From positions 124,001 through 188,000 of the forward strand of contig CALGIJ010000038.1 of assembly GCA_937915545.1 (NCBI GenBank): DNA of 64,000 nt, in the 5' to 3' direction. The DNA is from an uncultured Desulfobacterales bacterium. Its GTDB lineage: Bacteria > Desulfobacterota > Desulfobulbia > Desulfobulbales > Desulfocapsaceae. The notes beneath the pieces were generated by a model. The model saw only the letters and a program-made list of their open reading frames with translations, did not search any database and was not told the origin of the DNA. This document shows positions 7,829-15,825 of this stretch, one piece after another; position 1 is the first letter of the stretch; each line of letters opens with the position of its first letter. The translations under genes were made by a program, and so were the position numbers.

Positions 7829-8221
7829 TCAGCCGTCCCGCTCGATATCGCGGTGAAAGGCGGTGATCTCCACCCCTGGCATAGCGAGGAGGCCGGCGAG
7901 GCGCTCCACCAGGGCCACCGAGCGGTGGCGGCCGCCCGTGCAGCCGATGGCGAAACGGACGTTCCTTTTCCCGGTGGCAAGGCTCTCTTCGAGAGCACAG
8001 CGCAGCGCGGGCAGCAGCAGTTCCAGGAAGCGGGCGCCGGCCTCGCTCTCGAGGACATAGGCGCCGACCTCGGGCAACAGGCCGGTTTTGGGGCGCAGCT
8101 CCTCTACCCAGTAGGGGTTGGGGAGAAAGCGCACATCGAGGAGCAGATTGATGTCCACCGGGGGGCCGTATTTGAAGCCGAAGGAAAACAGCACCAGCCG
8201 CAGGCGGGGTGTGGTCTGCAT
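7829..8221 (-). CDS. Stand-alone RapZ C-terminal-domain protein
   Basis: A 130-residue protein corresponding only to the C-terminal half of RapZ/YvcJ (formerly YhbJ). Visible motifs are FSFGFKYGPPVDINLLLDVR, LPNPYWVEELRPKTG, and IGCTGGRHRSVALVERLA ending in HRDI. In enterobacteria this domain binds sRNA and glucosamine-6-phosphate, while the N-terminal half is a P-loop kinase-like domain. The P-loop half is absent here: the ATG at 8221 has an AAGGAG ribosome-binding site and the upstream reading frame is unrelated low-complexity sequence. The free domain is known in various bacteria. Its role here is unknown; nucleotide- or RNA-binding is inferred from the family. Confidence 0.85.
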   Translation of the reverse strand: MQTTPRLRLVLFSFGFKYGPPVDINLLLDVRFLPNPYWVEELRPKTGLLPEVGAYVLESEAGARFLELLLPALRCALEESLATGKRNVRFAIGCTGGRHRSVALVERLAGLLAMPGVEITAFHRDIERDG

Positions 8222-8409
8222 GGCATCTCCTTGCCTCCCGCCGGCCGGTGAAGGGGGAGAAGCCATTTCTCCCTCTCGCAGCCGCACGGGAACCGTTCTC
8301 TTTATACCGCATCTGCCGTGGCATGCAAGGGTTGCGCGAGGGCCTGGAGCATCTCGCCAGGGCCGTTCCCCTGCCCCGCAACGCATGCCGCGTTACGGTG
8401 ACGAATCTC

Positions 8410-9339
8410 TCAGCCGAGCCGCTGCTCCACCGCCAGCCGCACAACCCGTGGGCTCACCTTCCGCCGCGCCGCCGGGCGGGCGAAGCGGATGGCCGGGTAG
8501 CCGAGGGCGATGACCGCATGGACATCCTCTCCGCCGGGGAGCTGCAGGCTGGCACGTATCTTCGGGCTATGGCGGATGGCCTCGGTGGCAAAGCCGATGA
8601 GGCATGAGCCCAGCCCCATGGCCTCGGCGGAAAGGATGATGTTGGCGGTGGCCAGCATGGCGTCTTCGCCAGGGCAGCTGCTGTCGCGGCGGGCGGCAAC
8701 GAGAATGGCGGCCGCCGCCCCGTGGAAGAGCAGATCGCGGCCATCGCGGTCCCACTGCTCCAGCGCCTCGGCCACTGACTGGCGGTGGTTGCGGTGGTAG
8801 CGGCCCAGGGCGTCGCCGTAAAAGAGGCGCGACCACAGGCGCAGCGGCGGTGAGGCCGCCAGGGTGTTGAGGCGGCGGAAAAAGTCGGCGCAGAGACTGC
8901 CGAAGTGGAGGAGATCGGCGCGTTCGGGGAGGATGATAAAACTCCACCCCTGGCAGTTGGTGCCGGAGGGGGCGGTGGTGCCGATGCGCACCAGGTCCTC
9001 GAGGATGGCCAGCGGCAGCGGCTCGGGGCGATAGCTGCGGCAGGAGCGGCGCTGCCGCATCAAGGCCACCAGCTCCTCGGCCAGAGCTGGCCGGGGAAGG
9101 CATCCCCGCTCGCTTTCGGCGACGGTCTGCAGACCGAGGCGTGAAGCATGCCCTTCGATGGCGATGGCCCCGGCCGGGCAGACGGCACGGCAGTGATCGC
9201 AGAGAAAACAGGCCCGGCCATCATGGCGCGGCAGGCCGTCCTCGCCAAGGGCAAAGACCCCGTAGGGACAGACGGCGACGCACAGGCCGCAGCCGCTGCA
9301 CTGTGCCCTGTCGATGGCAATGGCGGCGCAACAATCCAT
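8410..9339 (-). CDS. Ferredoxin-nitroreductase fusion protein
   Basis: A 309-residue flavoprotein with an N-terminal 2x[4Fe-4S] ferredoxin domain and a C-terminal FMN nitroreductase fold. The clusters are bound by C14-x2-C17-x2-C20-x3-C24 and C44-x2-C47-x2-C50-x3-C54. The nitroreductase part begins with MRQRRSCRSYRPEPLP near 94 and continues with TTAPSGTNCQGWSFIIL and the GLGSCLIGF motif typical of the family. It should pass electrons from low-potential donors to a nitro- or quinone-type substrate. The start at 9339 follows AAAAGGAGTGAT. It is divergent from the MATE gene with about 100 bases between. This fusion is common in anaerobes; the substrate is unknown. Confidence 0.9.
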   Translation of the reverse strand: MDCCAAIAIDRAQCSGCGLCVAVCPYGVFALGEDGLPRHDGRACFLCDHCRAVCPAGAIAIEGHASRLGLQTVAESERGCLPRPALAEELVALMRQRRSCRSYRPEPLPLAILEDLVRIGTTAPSGTNCQGWSFIILPERADLLHFGSLCADFFRRLNTLAASPPLRLWSRLFYGDALGRYHRNHRQSVAEALEQWDRDGRDLLFHGAAAAILVAARRDSSCPGEDAMLATANIILSAEAMGLGSCLIGFATEAIRHSPKIRASLQLPGGEDVHAVIALGYPAIRFARPAARRKVSPRVVRLAVEQRLG

Positions 9340-9440
9340 ATCACTCCTTTTCCTCTTGAGAAGAACCCGTATCCCCGGTAGGTTTGGCGCCACCGTCATC
9401 ACGGCGGCATCCTTTCCCTCTTTTTCGTGTTGTGCTCGTC

Positions 9441-10835
9441 ATGGTACCATCGTTTCTCCGCCGCAGCCCCCCCGGTCTCGACCGCGACGTGCTGCGCGTC
9501 TGTCTCCCCTTGGTGATCAGCCTCTCGGCCACCACGGCCATGGAATTCACCGACCGCGTCTTTCTCGCCAACTACAGCATCGAGGCGATCTCGGCGGCAC
9601 TGCCCGCCGGCATCACTTCCTACCTGTTCATCGCCTTCTTCGGCGGGGTGGCCGGCTATGTCGGGGTATTCATCGCCCAGTACACCGGCCGCGGCGAGGA
9701 AAAACGCATCGGCCTGGTGCTGTGGCAAGGCATCTTCTTCACCCTCCTCTCCGGGGTGCTGCTGGCCATGCTCGGGGCCTGGGCGAGCGAGCCGCTCTTC
9801 AGGCTGGCCGGCCATGCCGCGGAGGTGCGGCGCCAGGAGGAGATCTACTTTGCCATCCTCTGCTACGGCTCGGTGCTGCATGTGGCCATGGCGTCACTGG
9901 CGACCTTCTTCACCGGACGCGGCATCACCCGCCCGGTGATGCTCATCACCGCCTTCGCCGTCGCCCTCAACATCCCCCTCGACTACCTGCTCATCTACGG
10001 GCGCTGCGGCCTGCCCGAACTGGGCATCGCCGGGGCGGCGCTGGCCACCGTCTCCGCCTGGGGGGTCAACGTGCTGCTGCTCGCCCTGCTCATCTTCACC
10101 GCCAACAACGAGCGGCGCTTCGCGGTGTGGCGGGGCTGCCGCCTCGACCGGGCGCTCTTTCTACGCCTGCTGCGTTTCGGGGTGCCCGGCTCGCTGCAGT
10201 TCACCATGGACATCCTCGCCTTTACCCTCTTCATCCTCCTCGTCGGCCGTATCTCCACCCCGGCGCTGGCGGCCACCAATATCGTCCTCTCCATCAATGC
10301 CCTGGCCTTCATGCCCTCCATGGGGGTCTCCCAGGGGGTCAGCGTGCTCGTCGGCCAGGCCCTCGGCGGGGGCAAACCACGGCTCGCCGGGCAATACGTC
10401 GTCGTCGCCTGCCGCCTGCTGCTCCTCTATATCCTCGCCGTCGACCTGCTCTTCGTACTTGCCCCCGATGTGGTGCTCTCCCCCTTTCTCGGCAGCGGCG
10501 ACGACTCCGCGACAAGCGAGGTGCTGGCCCTCTGCCGACCCTTGCTCTCCATTGTCGCCGCCTACCTCTTTTTCGACGCCCTCTATATGGTCTTGAGCGG
10601 CGCCCTGCGCGGCGCCGGCGACACGCGCTTCATGATGCTCGCCATCGCCCTGGTGTCACCCTTCTGCCTGGTGCTGCCGGTCTATGTCGGCATCGAGCAC
10701 CTGCACCTCTCGGTACAGGGGGCCTGGCTGTTCGTCCTGCTCTTTGTCTTCACCCTCTTCGTCCTCTCCCTGCTGCGCTATCGCTTTGGCGCCTGGAAGA
10801 AGATGCTGGTCATCGAAGAAGAGGGAACCGACTAG
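9441..10835 (+). CDS. MATE-family multidrug efflux protein
   Basis: A 464-residue transporter with about twelve membrane helices in two similar halves, the architecture of MATE (NorM/DinF) cation-drug antiporters. Typical stretches are LVISLSATTAMEFTDRVFLA at the first helix, RGITRPVMLITAFAVALNIP after helix five, and in the second half PALAATNIVLSINALAFMPS, GVSQGVSVLVGQALGGGKP and SGALRGAGDTRFMMLA. Start ATG at 9441 is placed just before the amphipathic lead-in to helix 1; no good ribosome-binding site is seen, and a GTG at 9432 is an alternative. Its stop overlaps the stop of the convergent MFS gene by four bases. Substrate unknown. Confidence 0.88.
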   Translation: MVPSFLRRSPPGLDRDVLRVCLPLVISLSATTAMEFTDRVFLANYSIEAISAALPAGITSYLFIAFFGGVAGYVGVFIAQYTGRGEEKRIGLVLWQGIFFTLLSGVLLAMLGAWASEPLFRLAGHAAEVRRQEEIYFAILCYGSVLHVAMASLATFFTGRGITRPVMLITAFAVALNIPLDYLLIYGRCGLPELGIAGAALATVSAWGVNVLLLALLIFTANNERRFAVWRGCRLDRALFLRLLRFGVPGSLQFTMDILAFTLFILLVGRISTPALAATNIVLSINALAFMPSMGVSQGVSVLVGQALGGGKPRLAGQYVVVACRLLLLYILAVDLLFVLAPDVVLSPFLGSGDDSATSEVLALCRPLLSIVAAYLFFDALYMVLSGALRGAGDTRFMMLAIALVSPFCLVLPVYVGIEHLHLSVQGAWLFVLLFVFTLFVLSLLRYRFGAWKKMLVIEEEGTD

Positions 10836-11947
10836 TCGCCGCTGGCGGTGTTGAGACGGCGCACGAGGAGGAAGGCCACGGCGATCATCATCAGCAGCTG
10901 ACCGAGAAAACCAGCCCAGCCATAGCGGTGATAGACCGCCCCCGGCAGGAACGAGCCGAGGGTGCCGCCGGTATAGTAAAAGCACATGTAGAGCCCGTTG
11001 GCGATGCCCTTGTTGTCGCGGGCCATGGTGTTGACAAGGCCGGAGAGCAGGGCGTGGGCGGTGAACATTCCGGCGCAGAAGACGAACATCGAGGCAAACA
11101 TCAACAGATAGTGCTCGGCGAGAAAGCACAGCGTGCCGAGGGCAAACACGGTGATGCCGAGGGCGATGGCCCTGGTCTCGCCACCGCAGAGGCGGACGAT
11201 GCGGCGGCTGTTGAGAGAGACGACGATGCCCATGCCATAGCCGAGATAGAGCAGGCCGATGCCGCTCTCGCGAAAGCCGGGATCGAGCCGCTTGAGCTCA
11301 AAAGGCAGGAAGTTCATCACCCCGACGAAGACGAAAAAGAGGCAGAAGATGGCGGTGTAGGCACGGATGAAGGTCGGCTTGGCCAACAGCGCGACGATGT
11401 CGCCCGCCCTCGGTCGCTGGTACTGCAGCTTGACATCGCGCGCCATGCCGCGCAGGAGAAGACAGCAGAGCAGCAGGAGGATGCCGAGGGCAAAGAAAAA
11501 GACCCGCCAGCCGAAGAGGTCGGTACAGACCCCGCAGAGAAAGCGGCCGAGAAAGCCGCCGACGATGGTGGCGGCGATATAGACGGCGATATTGCCGCCA
11601 ACCCGTTCTCGCGGCGAGGAGTAGCTGATATAGGTGACGATCGAGGTGAGGATGGCCGGGATCATCAACCCCTGCAGGCCGCGCAGGGCGAGCAGGGTGA
11701 GGTAGTCCCCGGCCATGGCAAAAAGGAGCTCGAGGATGCCCAGCACGGCGAGGGCGAGGCGCAGCAGCACCTTGACCGAGTGGGATTCGAGCAGATAGCC
11801 GTAGAGCAGCGGGGCGATGCCCAGCGGGGCCATCATCAGGGTGGTAAAGAGAATCGCCTGCAGATGGCTGAGTTGAAACTGGCCGGCGAGCAGCGGTTGG
11901 ATCGGCTGGGCGCCGTACAGCGAGCAGTAGGTGAGGATGGTGACCAC
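10832..11947 (-). CDS. MFS transporter, YnfM/arabinose-efflux-like
   Basis: A major facilitator of at least 371 residues. The first helix reads YCSLYGAQPIQPLLAGQFQL, as in the YnfM-type exporters (Y-x2-QP-LLP). Other marks are LRGLQGLMIPAILTSIVTYI, the GGFLGRFLCGVCTDLFGWR loop and YYTGGTLGSFLPGAVY in the second half. The only standard start is GTG at 11945-11947, which has no ribosome-binding site and leaves almost nothing before helix 1. Upstream in frame there is no ATG, GTG or TTG near, but an AGGAG lies before ATC/ATT codons about 50 bases upstream. The true start may therefore be non-standard or upstream. Substrate unknown. Confidence 0.82.
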   Translation of the reverse strand: MVTILTYCSLYGAQPIQPLLAGQFQLSHLQAILFTTLMMAPLGIAPLLYGYLLESHSVKVLLRLALAVLGILELLFAMAGDYLTLLALRGLQGLMIPAILTSIVTYISYSSPRERVGGNIAVYIAATIVGGFLGRFLCGVCTDLFGWRVFFFALGILLLLCCLLLRGMARDVKLQYQRPRAGDIVALLAKPTFIRAYTAIFCLFFVFVGVMNFLPFELKRLDPGFRESGIGLLYLGYGMGIVVSLNSRRIVRLCGGETRAIALGITVFALGTLCFLAEHYLLMFASMFVFCAGMFTAHALLSGLVNTMARDNKGIANGLYMCFYYTGGTLGSFLPGAVYHRYGWAGFLGQLLMMIAVAFLLVRRLNTASGD

Positions 11948-12458
11948 ATGCAGCAGGCCGGGTGTGGCGGGAATGATGGCAGCGATGGCGACGGTCTCCT
12001 GCGGCGAAGGGGGAATGCCCGGTGCCCGTCCGGACCCACCCCGCCTCTGCCCCTTGGTGAAAAAAGTACAAAGCCCAGGCTGACGCCAGAGGCTGCCTCC
12101 CTGTGTGTCATGGACTGTACCGAGAAGATGGGGGCTGAGTCAAGATGCGCGTGCAGGCCAGGGCCAGGCGCAGACTCGAGGGTGAAAAGGGAAGTTCGGG
12201 AAGAAATCTCTTCAGCTGCACCACGGCCTCGCCGCAGGCCGGGAAGACAAGGGGAGACGTGCCGTTGCCGCAGTACCCGGGCGGCAGCCGCCGTCCGGGC
12301 CGCGGCCTGGCTGTTTTAACAGGGCCTGGCCCACGGGGGAAAGCACCGAAGGTTTCTTGCCGCCCCTGGGATCGCTGAAAGACTTAGAAGTATCTACGTG
12401 GAAACATCTGAACAGCGGCAGCGCATTTCATCTGCTGTGCCCGCTGTTCACCACGGCG
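11948..12458. other. Intergenic region, MFS gene to 105-residue orphan
   Basis: About 510 bases without a supported gene. Reading frames here are GC-bias artefacts with low-complexity Arg/Gly/Pro translations. The one structured thing I see is the cobalamin-riboswitch-like stretch at roughly 12165-12275. A GC-rich inverted arrangement (GGCCTGGCTGTTTTAACAGG near 12303-12322) follows it. Confidence 0.5.
12165..12275 (+). promoter_or_regulatory. Possible degenerate cobalamin-riboswitch-like element, no gene downstream
   Basis: On the plus strand the order of pieces recalls a cobalamin riboswitch: GAGGGTGAAAAGGGAAG at 12178-12194, a GAAG-AAATCT-CTTC hairpin, AGCTGCACCACGG, then GGCCGGGAAGAC, and finally AAGGGGAGACGTGCC, which resembles the B12 box (consensus AAGTCAGGAGACCTGCC). 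The spacing between the last blocks is far shorter than normal, so it is at best a truncated or variant form. No plus-strand gene follows within 500 bases. The resemblance may be chance in GC-rich sequence. Confidence 0.3.
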
Positions 12459-12776
12459 CTACTTGTTTTCCAGCTTCAGCACTTCCCAGTTGACCCGGGA
12501 CAGCTGCAGCATGAGCTGCCAGAGGAGCTTATACCGTCTGCTCATCTCCAGGGCTGTCGGCACGATATCTTTGCGCACGTAAAAGGTGACCGTCTTGCCG
12601 TCCACCTTGGTGGTCAGGTTATGCCCCGACATCGAAGGCGGCTTAGCCACGGTACCGATAAGAAAGCTGTCGAGCATGCTGCAGATATCGTCCTTGAGAA
12701 TCGTTTGCTGCGATTTGAGGATCTCCTTCCGGCTCAATTCCGGTCCTTCCTGAGTGGTAGTAGTATCGTTTCCCAT
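12459..12776 (-). CDS. Hypothetical protein, 105 residues
   Basis: A small soluble protein of unknown function, not recognised. Its composition is unlike the surrounding shadow frames: few Arg/Pro/Gly runs, with a mixed helical pattern (KEILKSQQTILKDDICSMLD near 18-36, RRYKLLWQLMLQLSRVNWEV near 80-99) and a likely beta segment KTVTFYVRKDIV near 61-72. The N-terminus MGNDTTTTQEGP is disordered. GC content is lower than its neighbours. The ATG at 12776 is chosen because upstream in-frame sequence is low-complexity, but no strong ribosome-binding site precedes it. It stands alone between the riboswitch-like region and the PEP-CTERM gene. The codon pattern suggests a real gene; function cannot be inferred. 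Confidence 0.55.
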   Translation of the reverse strand: MGNDTTTTQEGPELSRKEILKSQQTILKDDICSMLDSFLIGTVAKPPSMSGHNLTTKVDGKTVTFYVRKDIVPTALEMSRRYKLLWQLMLQLSRVNWEVLKLENK

Positions 12777-12978
12777 GTCTGCTATCCGAATAACTGTTGT
12801 ATTTCGTATTGTTGCAGATAATTGCAGCTTGACATGGCAAGGCCAGGCCCTCTGCAAAACCTCTCCCCTGAACCGCCAACCGAACGCCTTCCCCGGCTCT
12901 TTCGAGCAAAAAGCGCCGAGACCGAAGGGCATCAGGGATGCAATTGCGACGAACAGTGACTTCGCTAGAGATGAACCA

Positions 12979-13494
12979 TCAACGGGAACTCTTCTCCCTC
13001 CGCACTGCCGTCAACCCAAGCAGACCAGCGCCAAGGAGAACCATGGTCGCCGGCTCAGGCACGGGACTCAAAGAGGAATGATCGATCTTGATGAACGCCC
13101 CACCCGACCCATGGGGGCTGAGTTCGACGAGGAGATTGATATTGCCGTAGTATCCGGCGGAGAGAGGAAATTCGCCGCGACTGAAAAGACCCGAGTCATA
13201 TGCCACTTGGGGGTCTTCATATCCGCCGACCCCCGTCGGCACATAACTGGTCAGCCCGAGCGGAACGCCGTCGTTATAGACTGCGAACTGATCGCCGGAG
13301 AGGAAGGCATCGGTGACATAGAGCGAGTACCCTGCGGGAAGGTCGAACTCCCAGGTCTCTTCCACCGCCGTACCGGCGCCATAAAAATAAAATTCATCCC
13401 AGACAGCCGGGGACAGGACGGTAGCGGCAGAGGAGAAAGTTCCTCCGCCAAGCACCGTGCCAGCCAAGGCCATTGCCGTAAGTAATTTTTTCAT
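12979..13494 (-). CDS. PEP-CTERM sorting-domain protein
   Basis: An exported protein of 171 residues with the full PEP-CTERM layout: a signal peptide ending near FSSAAT (residues 19-24), a beta-rich body, and a C-terminal signal made of VPEPATMVLL, a hydrophobic helix and the basic tail RREKSSR. PEP-CTERM proteins are cleaved and anchored or released by exosortase (EpsH-type) and usually work in biofilm or exopolysaccharide matrix. No exosortase or polysaccharide locus is in this window, so it is one of the dispersed substrates. The ATG at 13494 follows AGGGGGGAT. The long AT-rich region upstream is typical for regulated PEP-CTERM genes. The body contains no recognisable enzyme motif. Confidence 0.9.
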   Translation of the reverse strand: MKKLLTAMALAGTVLGGGTFSSAATVLSPAVWDEFYFYGAGTAVEETWEFDLPAGYSLYVTDAFLSGDQFAVYNDGVPLGLTSYVPTGVGGYEDPQVAYDSGLFSRGEFPLSAGYYGNINLLVELSPHGSGGAFIKIDHSSLSPVPEPATMVLLGAGLLGLTAVRREKSSR

Positions 13495-13529
13495 ATCCCC
13501 CCTCACCAAGAAATTTCTTTTACCCACCT

Positions 13530-13850
13530 ACTCAACAACCACAACACTGACATCAACCCCAAGAGATACTGCAATAATGACAATAAATATTCTTCGATGG
13601 CGACACCACCCTTGCAAATTCTGACCTCACCACTAAAACATACTTATATCTATATTTCCATATATTTACATGCATTACATGCGAGAAGAAACATGAAGAT
13701 ACTACCAATACTAGAAATTTTTCATATCAATTTTTTACCCCCAGGTATTCCCGTCACAATATGGCGATCTACCCTGATTCAATAGCACACTTATATATCA
13801 TGTTCAATCTGAGTAGTTGCTCTTACGTTAACAGTTACCTGGATGAAAAA
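13530..13850. other. AT-rich intergenic island
   Basis: Roughly 320 bases that are clearly AT-rich (runs such as ATATCTATATTTCCATATATTT) inside otherwise two-thirds GC sequence. It lies between the PEP-CTERM gene and the response-regulator gene, with no supported ORF; a 62-codon frame at 13597-13785 has no ribosome-binding site. It probably contains the promoter and curved or nucleoid-protein-bound upstream region of the PEP-CTERM gene. Confidence 0.6.
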
Positions 13851-13887
13851 AGAGATCGTCCCCCTCTTCTCGTGGCGAGAGGGGGAG
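13844..13887 (-). terminator. Possible rho-independent terminator after the REC gene
   Basis: Read on the minus strand, a hairpin of about ten base pairs (CCCCCT and CTCG arms, three-base bulge, short loop) is followed within eight bases by a CTCTTTTTTC tract. It lies about 200 bases past the stop of the response-regulator gene at 14082. The gap before the T-run makes it a moderate candidate. Confidence 0.4.
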
Positions 13888-14081
13888 GTGAAGAAGAGAG
13901 GGAAAGGGCGTGCCTGGAGGCCATCGCTGGCCGTGGCTGGGACATGGCGAAACACCTGCGGCAACCTTGCGCCGGTGCCGGCCAGGCAAAAAAAGGCGGA
14001 TGAATGCAGGAGCCGCATCGACAGATACGGAGTGACTGTTGGGAAACGTTGGCGTAGCCCCCTGCCAGGAGGTGGCTGGGG

Positions 14082-14462
14082 CTAGAGGACCTCGAGGAGA
14101 CGCTGCACCGTAGCCATATCGAAAGGTTTGTCGATGGCGCCGACAAAGCCGTAACGCCGGTGCTCGACCATGATCGGATCCCCGGCAAAACCACTGGAGA
14201 CGAAGATTTTCGCGGTCGGATCGAGGGCAAGGATCTGCACCGCGGCTTCACTGCCCCCCATACCCTGGGGCACGGTAAGGTCGACGATGACCGCCGCATA
14301 GGCGCAGCCTGCTTCCAGCTGGCGCTGGTACTCGGCCACGGCGACGCCACCCTCCGCCACCCAGACGCCCTCGAAGCCGAGAAATTGCAGCATGTGGCAG
14401 GCGATTTCCCCCACCATCTCTTCATCGTCCATGATGAGGATCTTCTTTTTTTCAGCAGCCAT
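14082..14462 (-). CDS. Single-domain response regulator (REC only)
   Basis: A 126-residue receiver domain without output domain. The acidic pair D12-D13, the phospho-acceptor D61 in VIVDLTVPQGMGG and the conserved K112 in DKPF are all present, so it should be phosphorylatable. The sequence after the Asp (PQGMGG, then VSSGFAGDPIM) resembles the C-terminal receiver of the hybrid kinase at 40415-43078, a type common at the end of PAS-hybrid kinases. The chosen ATG (14460-14462) has GGCGGAG upstream with a long spacing; an in-frame ATG 30 bases upstream is possible. It is followed, in the same direction, by no gene; the PAS-LuxR regulator lies upstream. It may act as a phosphate sink or CheY-like protein. 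Confidence 0.87.
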   Translation of the reverse strand: MAAEKKKILIMDDEEMVGEIACHMLQFLGFEGVWVAEGGVAVAEYQRQLEAGCAYAAVIVDLTVPQGMGGSEAAVQILALDPTAKIFVSSGFAGDPIMVEHRRYGFVGAIDKPFDMATVQRLLEVL

Positions 14463-14602
14463 ACACGTACACTCCGCCTTTTGCCGGGTCATCTCCACAA
14501 ACCCCGTCACTCAACTCAGTATGCCAAATGCTTCGGCGGACAGTCAAGCCCGGCAGGGGGGATACCCCCTTCGCCACCAGGCTCCTCATGGCCCTATAGG
14601 GC

Positions 14603-15370
14603 TTATAACAGACCGTTTTGAAAGGCTACCTGGGTGAGATCGACCACCGAACGGCAACCCAACTTTTTCAGCAGATTGCGGCGGTGGGTGTCGACGGTAT
14701 GGGGACTGATGAAGAGCCGCGCGGCAATCTCCCGGCTGGTCCTGCCGATGGCCACCTGGCGAAGAATCTCGAGTTCCCTGCCAGTCAGCCGGTGTTCCTC
14801 GCGCAGCGGCGAATAGACCTTACTGAAAACGAGCTCGGCCGCATCGGCCTTGCGAAGCCGTTTGATCGCCAGGCGCACGGGGAGGACTTCCTCGCTCTGC
14901 AGCATGATGACATTGCCGAGAACCAGCCCGGGCCGCCCCGCTTCATCGAGCGCCAATACATTGACATTTTCGAGGAGGTTGACGAACACTCCGTTTTTAC
15001 GTCGAAAACGGTAGTTATATTGGATGAGCACCTGCGTTCTCTCCCCCTTATCGAGGCTGGCCACAAAAGAGGTGATATCGGGATAGACATGGTTGAGGAC
15101 GATATCCACCTCATCGGGATGGATATTCTCAAGAAAAAAGCTCACCCCCCGTCGCAGGAACTCTTCGTTGGAATAGCCCGAGACCGCTTCCTGCTGCCTG
15201 CCGAGAAAGTTGTATTGCCCGTCGGGGAACTTGACCACATAGAAAAACGACGCCGTATCAGGCAAATGTTTGTCGATGAGCAGATGATACTCGATCTGCT
15301 TCTGCAGAGACTCCTCGAGAACATACCCCGCCTGCCACACATCCTGATAGGCCTTGAGATAGTTGCGCAT
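14603..15370 (-). CDS. PAS-LuxR transcriptional regulator
   Basis: A 255-residue regulator with an N-terminal PAS-like sensor (about residues 35-165; FFLENIHPDEVDIVLNHVYP and YNYRFRRKNGVFVNLLENV fit the PAS_3 fold) and a C-terminal LuxR/FixJ helix-turn-helix (about 190-250; LTGRELEILRQVAIGRTSRE, then ISPHTVDTHRRNLLKKLGC). It lacks a receiver domain, so it is probably activated by a ligand or redox cue at the PAS domain. Start ATG at 15370 has a G-rich stretch upstream and an alternative ATG lies 15 bases further up. It is transcribed divergently from the small-protein cassette at 15600, which makes that cassette a possible target, an inference from position only. Confidence 0.87.
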   Translation of the reverse strand: MRNYLKAYQDVWQAGYVLEESLQKQIEYHLLIDKHLPDTASFFYVVKFPDGQYNFLGRQQEAVSGYSNEEFLRRGVSFFLENIHPDEVDIVLNHVYPDITSFVASLDKGERTQVLIQYNYRFRRKNGVFVNLLENVNVLALDEAGRPGLVLGNVIMLQSEEVLPVRLAIKRLRKADAAELVFSKVYSPLREEHRLTGRELEILRQVAIGRTSREIAARLFISPHTVDTHRRNLLKKLGCRSVVDLTQVAFQNGLL

Positions 15371-15599
15371 CGTCGCCCCCCACAATGACTGTAAAAATAC
15401 TCAACGTTGAGGATATGAACCTTTCCCGGACAGGGGTATGGTGATTTTGACGATGGACCGGCTGAAGCTCCCTGCAGCCCCCTAGGTCATCGTTGCTCTC
15501 CCTTGCCACCCGATCATGCGCGCCAGCCGCTGACAGCGGCCTCCGGCCTGTGTCACTACCGCTGCCAGGCCATACTCATCGCTTATGGAGGGAAAGGTC

Positions 15600-15782
15600 A
15601 TGGAACACTCGCAAATTCTCGTCGCTATCCTTCTCGTCCCCGTCATCCTGCAAATCCTCTTCCCCCTCGCCCTGCTCGCCGCGACGGTGGTCATCCGGCT
15701 CTGCCGGCACCTCCTCGCTTCACTCTCAACCAGACCGGAGGGCGTCGCCCTGCCGGAGAGGCTCGTTATCGAAAAGGCATGA
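15600..15782 (+). CDS. Small membrane protein, cassette gene A (copy 1)
   Basis: A 60-residue protein with one strongly hydrophobic segment (residues 6-32, ILVAILLVPVILQILFPLAL) after the short polar start MEHSQ, then a basic and polar tail. A strong GGAGGGAAAGG ribosome-binding site precedes the ATG. A paralogue of identical length lies at 29963-30145; over the first 27 residues 17 are identical, including the framework MEH-Q, IL-VPV-LQIL-PL. Each copy is followed at once by a second small gene that is also paralogous to its counterpart. It is therefore a real gene despite its size. It is predicted to sit in the inner membrane with an exposed variable C-terminus. Function unknown; no known family recognised. 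Confidence 0.75.
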   Translation: MEHSQILVAILLVPVILQILFPLALLAATVVIRLCRHLLASLSTRPEGVALPERLVIEKA

Positions 15783-15825
15783 CCTCGATGGCGCAATGGG
15801 TAAACACTCTCGCAGGAGACGAACG

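Noticed and set aside
9314..12319. A 1001-codon open frame on the plus strand across the MATE and MFS genes
   Set aside because: Its translation is Arg/Pro/Ala low complexity and runs antisense or out of frame to two clear transporter genes. GC-rich codon bias produces such long shadows throughout.
13597..13785. 62-codon ORF in the AT-rich island
   Set aside because: No ribosome-binding site and a translation typical of AT-rich non-coding DNA.
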